From NCBI GenBank assembly GCA_050330055.1, contig JBHJOF010000118.1, positions 1 through 7,996 on the forward strand: a stretch of DNA of 7,996 bases, given 5' to 3'. The stretch's first letter is position 1; each line of letters opens with the position of its first letter. Below are positions 6,010-7,996 of this stretch, piece by piece. Under the pieces are notes generated by a model, which had not been told where the DNA came from, made no database searches, and was given only the letters and a program-made list of their open reading frames with translations. A program made the position numbers and the translations under genes. The stretch is from JBHJOF01 sp050330055. Lineage in GTDB: Bacteria > Pseudomonadota > Alphaproteobacteria > Kiloniellales > JAKSDN01.

Positions 6010-6459
6010 GTGGCGGTATTTCGCGAGAACCCCTACAGCCGGTTCAATTTCCTGGTCAACCTGGGCACCGGTGACGAGGGCAGCGTGCGGGGCGGCTTCG
6101 CCGAGGTCACCGGCCTGTCGCTCGAGGTCCAGGTCATCGAGTATCGCAACGGCAACGAGCGTAGGAACGCGCCGCGCAAGCTGCCGGGCCTGGCGAAGGT
6201 CGGCGAAATCACCCTGAAGCGGGGCGTGATTGGCTCGAACGATCTGTTCGACTGGCTGCGCACGGCGCGCGACGGCATGCCGGAGCGCCGCGACGTGACG
6301 GTGCAGCTGCAGTCGGAGGACCGCACGACCGTGGCCCAGGAGTGGCGCCTGCTGAACGCCTGGCCGACCAGGTACAGGGGGCCCGAGCTCTCGGCCACGA
6401 CCAACGACGTCGCCATCGAGGAGCTGGTGCTGACCTGCGAGGGCCTGGATATCGTTTGA
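6010..6459 (+). CDS. Phage-tail-tube-like protein (T4 gp19 family)
   Basis: A 149-residue protein beginning MAVFRENPYSRFNFLVNLG from a GTG start. It is a stand-alone member of the T4 gp19-like tube family (the 'conserved phage tail region' group that includes Afp1/Afp5-type inner-tube proteins). Recognisable blocks are GGFAEVTGLSLEVQVIEYRNG, RKLPGLAKVGEITLKRGV, DLFDWLRTAR, and a C-terminal WRLLNAWPTRYRGPELSA followed by IEELVLTCEGL. The length matches tube subunits, which assemble as stacked hexameric rings in tails and injection systems. There is no signal peptide or membrane segment, so the product should be cytosolic before assembly. It sits 64 nt behind the pseudo-AAA/tube fusion and is probably co-transcribed with it. 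A T6SS Hcp is less likely by sequence, although the fold is related. No sheath or baseplate gene is adjacent. Confidence 0.88.
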   Translation: MAVFRENPYSRFNFLVNLGTGDEGSVRGGFAEVTGLSLEVQVIEYRNGNERRNAPRKLPGLAKVGEITLKRGVIGSNDLFDWLRTARDGMPERRDVTVQLQSEDRTTVAQEWRLLNAWPTRYRGPELSATTNDVAIEELVLTCEGLDIV

Positions 6460-6486
6460 TCCCCCCCGCCACGGACGGCGTGAGAT

Positions 6487-6536
6487 GGCAAGCGGGCCCA
6501 CACGCTTTTGGGGGGAGGAGAGCGGGCCCGCTTGCC
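6487..6536. terminator. 13-bp inverted repeat after the tail-tube cassette, possible terminator
   Basis: GGCAAGCGGGCCC (6487-6499) and GGGCCCGCTTGCC (6524-6536) are perfectly complementary, with a 24-nt loop holding a T4G6 run. It starts 28 nt after the stop codon, a suitable place to end the cassette transcript, but no T-tract follows on either strand. A Rho-independent function is therefore uncertain. It could stabilise the mRNA end or serve as a protein-binding site. Confidence 0.5.
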
Positions 6537-6751
6537 GGACTGCCGACTTGACGGGCGCCGCTTGCACTCGGGGATGATCGGCGGAGCCCGCCTGCCAGGA
6601 CTGCCTTCTTGGCACGGCAGTAAAAGCAGTGGACCAGGCGTGACAATGGGGGGCACGGCCACCGCTTCCGAAGCAAACCAACGCGGTTGCCGGCTGACGG
6701 TTCCACAGGAGTTGCCGCCGGCCTGTGCAAAAAAAGGGGCAGGTTCTTTCT
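6537..6751. other. Convergent intergenic remainder, no gene supported
   Basis: It lies between two converging genes. GGACTGCC occurs at 6537-6544 and again at 6598-6605, and ACTGCC (6600-6605) can pair with GGCAGT (6616-6621). A lone TTGACG at 6548-6553 lacks a good -10 at 16-18 bp. A run of seven A at 6729-6735 gives a T-run on the minus strand 17 nt past the minus-strand gene's stop codon, but no clear hairpin precedes it. The open frames here have no recognisable protein content. Confidence 0.4.
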
Positions 6752-7306
6752 CTACAGCACCCGCACCTTGGGCCAGCGCGCCGTCCAGTCCTTCTCGGCC
6801 TGGCGGGCGCGGTAGTCGGCCAGGCGCCTGGCGCGGGCATGCGGCGTCGGCCGCACCGTCATCGTGAAAAGATCGTCGAGGCCGAGCGGTGCCAGCAGCT
6901 CAAGCATTCCGTGATCACCCAGCCGGGCGGCGACCGCGGTGGGCGTCTCCAGCCAGTGGCAGAGGGCGTCCTCGATGGAGCGGTAGGGCGCGTCGCCGTT
7001 GCGCAGGTGCATTCGGGCCTGGTTGCGCACCTGCCAGGGTGGGCCGGGCAGGCGCTCGCTCAGCCGCGCTTCCAGTACGACATCCGTCGCCGGATCGAGA
7101 TCATCGGGCTCGAAGTAGATGACGTCGATATCGTTGAGCGGCATCGGCGTCGCATGGCCGTGCAGATGGTCCCACAGGGCCGCCCGCACGAAGCCCGCGC
7201 TGATCCAGCCATCCGGCAAGCCCAGCGCTGCCACCGCCTGCAGGCAGGTCATGCGCCAGTGGTCGGCGGCGATCAGGGCGAGGAGCTGGTCGGCTTGCGT
7301 GGACAT
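6752..7306 (-). CDS. Nucleotidyltransferase-fold family protein (NTP_transf_6-like)
   Basis: A 184-residue protein resembling the NTP_transf_6 (formerly DUF925) family, which shares the DNA polymerase beta-like nucleotidyltransferase fold. Supporting blocks are a helical start with RMTCLQAVAALGLPDGWISAG, then GFVRAALWDHLHG (38-50), and the metal-site-like NDIDVIYFEPDD (58-69, with D59 and D61 as the DxD pair). These are followed by WQVRNQARMH (91-100), RSIEDALCHWLETPTAVAARL (109-129), and a C-terminal LGLDDLFTMTVRPTP. No substrate can be named from sequence; members are commonly annotated only as nucleotidyltransferases. The ATG fits the family N-terminus but has no clear Shine-Dalgarno. The gene converges on the tail-tube cassette and diverges from the SDR gene, with a 99-nt gap between the two start codons. 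I see no functional link to either neighbour. Confidence 0.8.
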   Translation of the reverse strand: MSTQADQLLALIAADHWRMTCLQAVAALGLPDGWISAGFVRAALWDHLHGHATPMPLNDIDVIYFEPDDLDPATDVVLEARLSERLPGPPWQVRNQARMHLRNGDAPYRSIEDALCHWLETPTAVAARLGDHGMLELLAPLGLDDLFTMTVRPTPHARARRLADYRARQAEKDWTARWPKVRVL

Positions 7307-7405
7307 GGCGGCAGTCTAGCCGTCAGTGCGGAGTCGCATCACGGGTTTCGGACTTCGCCCGTATCAGCGCTAGCATGGCGCAGTCATAGAGCAGGAGAGA
7401 CAGCC
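7307..7405. promoter_or_regulatory. Divergent upstream region between nucleotidyltransferase and SDR genes
   Basis: These 99 bp must hold the start signals of both divergent genes. A weak plus-strand pair, TTCGGA then CTAGCA at 17 bp spacing, lies about 35 nt before the SDR Shine-Dalgarno. ACGGG/CCCGT form a short stem in the same stretch. Neither is convincing alone, and no operator of a known regulator was recognised. Confidence 0.3.
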
Positions 7406-7996
7406 ATGGACTTCACGGGCAAGCGGGTGCTGGAGACCGGCGGCACGCGCGGCGTCGGCCGCGCGATTGTCGAGGCCTTCCTGGCCGCGGGCGCGCGGGT
7501 CGCGGTCAATGGCACGTCCCAGCAATCGGTCGACACGGCCCTGGCACAGCTCGCCTCGGGAGACGCTGTCGTGGCGGCGCCGGGCGACCTCGGCATGGCG
7601 GCCGGCTGTCGCCAGACGATGGACGCGGCGTTGCAGGGTCTGGGCGGCCTCGACGTGCTGGTCAACAACGCCGGCATCAATCGCGACGGCCCGCTGCTGG
7701 CCATGAGCGAGGACGAGTGGGACAGCGTGCTCGCCGTCAACCTCAAGGCTCCCTTCCTGCTGACGCAGCAGGCCGGCCAAGCGATGCTGGAGAACGGCGG
7801 CGGCTGCATCGTCAACATCGCGGCGCTCACGGGCCTGGAGGGGCGCAAGGACGCGGTCAACTACTGCTGCGCCAAGGCCGGGCTGTTGATGCTGACCAAG
7901 TGTGCGGCGCTGGAGCTCGGGCCCACGGTGCGGGTCAACGCGGTCGGCCTCGGCTTCGTCGAGAGCCCCTTGGTCGAGGAGCTCTACGGCGCCGAG
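7406..7996 (+). CDS. Short-chain dehydrogenase/reductase family protein, 3' end outside window
   Basis: The first 197 codons of a classical SDR (usual length about 250), read from ATG 7406 with AGGAGA at 7393-7398 and 7-nt spacing, and open to the window edge. The Rossmann NAD(P)-binding motif is TGGTRGVG (11-18), NNAG is at 87-90, VNLKAPF follows with Asn112, and the active-site YxxxK is NYCCAKAG with Tyr153 and Lys157. Three departures from the usual pattern stand out. The catalytic Ser position is Ala140 (IVNIAALTG where IVNISS or IGS is usual). The PG after the RVNAV block is LG (RVNAVGLGFVESPL). The first strand ends LETGG rather than LVTGG. The cofactor site looks intact, but classical oxidoreductase chemistry may be impaired or altered. 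The substrate cannot be inferred. The closest general type is a FabG-like 3-oxoacyl reductase. Confidence 0.88.
   Translation, partial: MDFTGKRVLETGGTRGVGRAIVEAFLAAGARVAVNGTSQQSVDTALAQLASGDAVVAAPGDLGMAAGCRQTMDAALQGLGGLDVLVNNAGINRDGPLLAMSEDEWDSVLAVNLKAPFLLTQQAGQAMLENGGGCIVNIAALTGLEGRKDAVNYCCAKAGLLMLTKCAALELGPTVRVNAVGLGFVESPLVEELYGAE

Noticed and set aside
5986..6459. TTG 5986 as the start of the second tube gene
   Set aside because: The eight extra residues (through RERRGT) are the translated Shine-Dalgarno region. GTG 6010 has AGGAG at 7 nt and gives the family-like N-terminus.
6010..6459. Type VI secretion Hcp protein
   Set aside because: The fold is related, but the N-terminal FRENPYSRFNFLV, the RKLPG and the WRLLNAWP blocks match the gp19-like tail-tube group better, and no T6SS genes are nearby.
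6537..6751. tRNA or small RNA gene
   Set aside because: No cloverleaf arms or TTCGA-type T-loop, and the only -35-like TTGACG has no matching -10 at acceptable spacing.
5821..6840. 339-codon minus-strand frame over the tube genes
   Set aside because: It is antisense to the two tube-domain genes and overlaps the minus-strand nucleotidyltransferase in another frame. It has no recognisable domain.
6508..6867. 119-codon plus-strand frame in the convergent gap
   Set aside because: It covers inverted repeats and runs into the nucleotidyltransferase gene antisense. Its composition is irregular and it has no motif or ribosome binding site.
7384..7860. Minus-strand frames opposite the SDR gene
   Set aside because: The plus-strand frame has Rossmann, NNAG and YxxxK motifs and a Shine-Dalgarno; the antisense frames have none.

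Overview
The window reads as a chromosomal segment of a GC-rich alphaproteobacterium. The support is the gene order rpmI-rplT-pheS-pheT, the very high third-position GC, and palindromic intergenic repeats of the kind common in GC-rich Alphaproteobacteria. A Rhodospirillales- or Reyranella-like genome is plausible, but this rests on memory and overall style, not on a search.

Layout. 1-62: GC-rich hairpins, a repeat relic. 116-144: a good sigma70-type promoter (TTGCCA, 17-bp spacer, TATAAC). 263-835: rpmI and rplT (ribosomal proteins L35 and L20). 932-4711: pheS and pheT, the two subunits of phenylalanyl-tRNA synthetase, separated by a 291-bp gap holding four palindromic repeat units in alternating orientation plus a bridging hairpin. 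4712-5015: a gap dominated by a second, roughly 149-bp composite palindrome. 5016-6459: a two-gene cassette that is the most unusual content here. 6460-6751: a convergent intergenic region with a strong 13-bp inverted repeat. 6752-7306 (minus strand): a small nucleotidyltransferase-fold protein. 7406-end (plus strand): an SDR-family protein cut off by the window edge.

The first block is ordinary translation machinery, probably transcribed together from the promoter at 116-144. The cassette at 5016-6459 encodes two proteins with the T4 gp19-like tail-tube fold. The first carries an N-terminal domain resembling the AAA+ ATPase found with extracellular contractile injection systems (Afp15 type). 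That domain keeps Walker B and several family signatures but has lost Walker A, the pore-loop aromatic, the sensor-1 Asn and one arginine-finger position, and it has no AAA lid. It therefore looks like a pseudo-ATPase fused to a tube subunit. No sheath, baseplate, spike or intact ATPase gene lies in the window, so the pair is either an orphan tube module or an outlying part of an injection system encoded elsewhere. This is the best candidate for something undescribed.

The SDR protein at the right edge is a second oddity: the position of the catalytic Ser is Ala, although Tyr and Lys of YxxxK are present.
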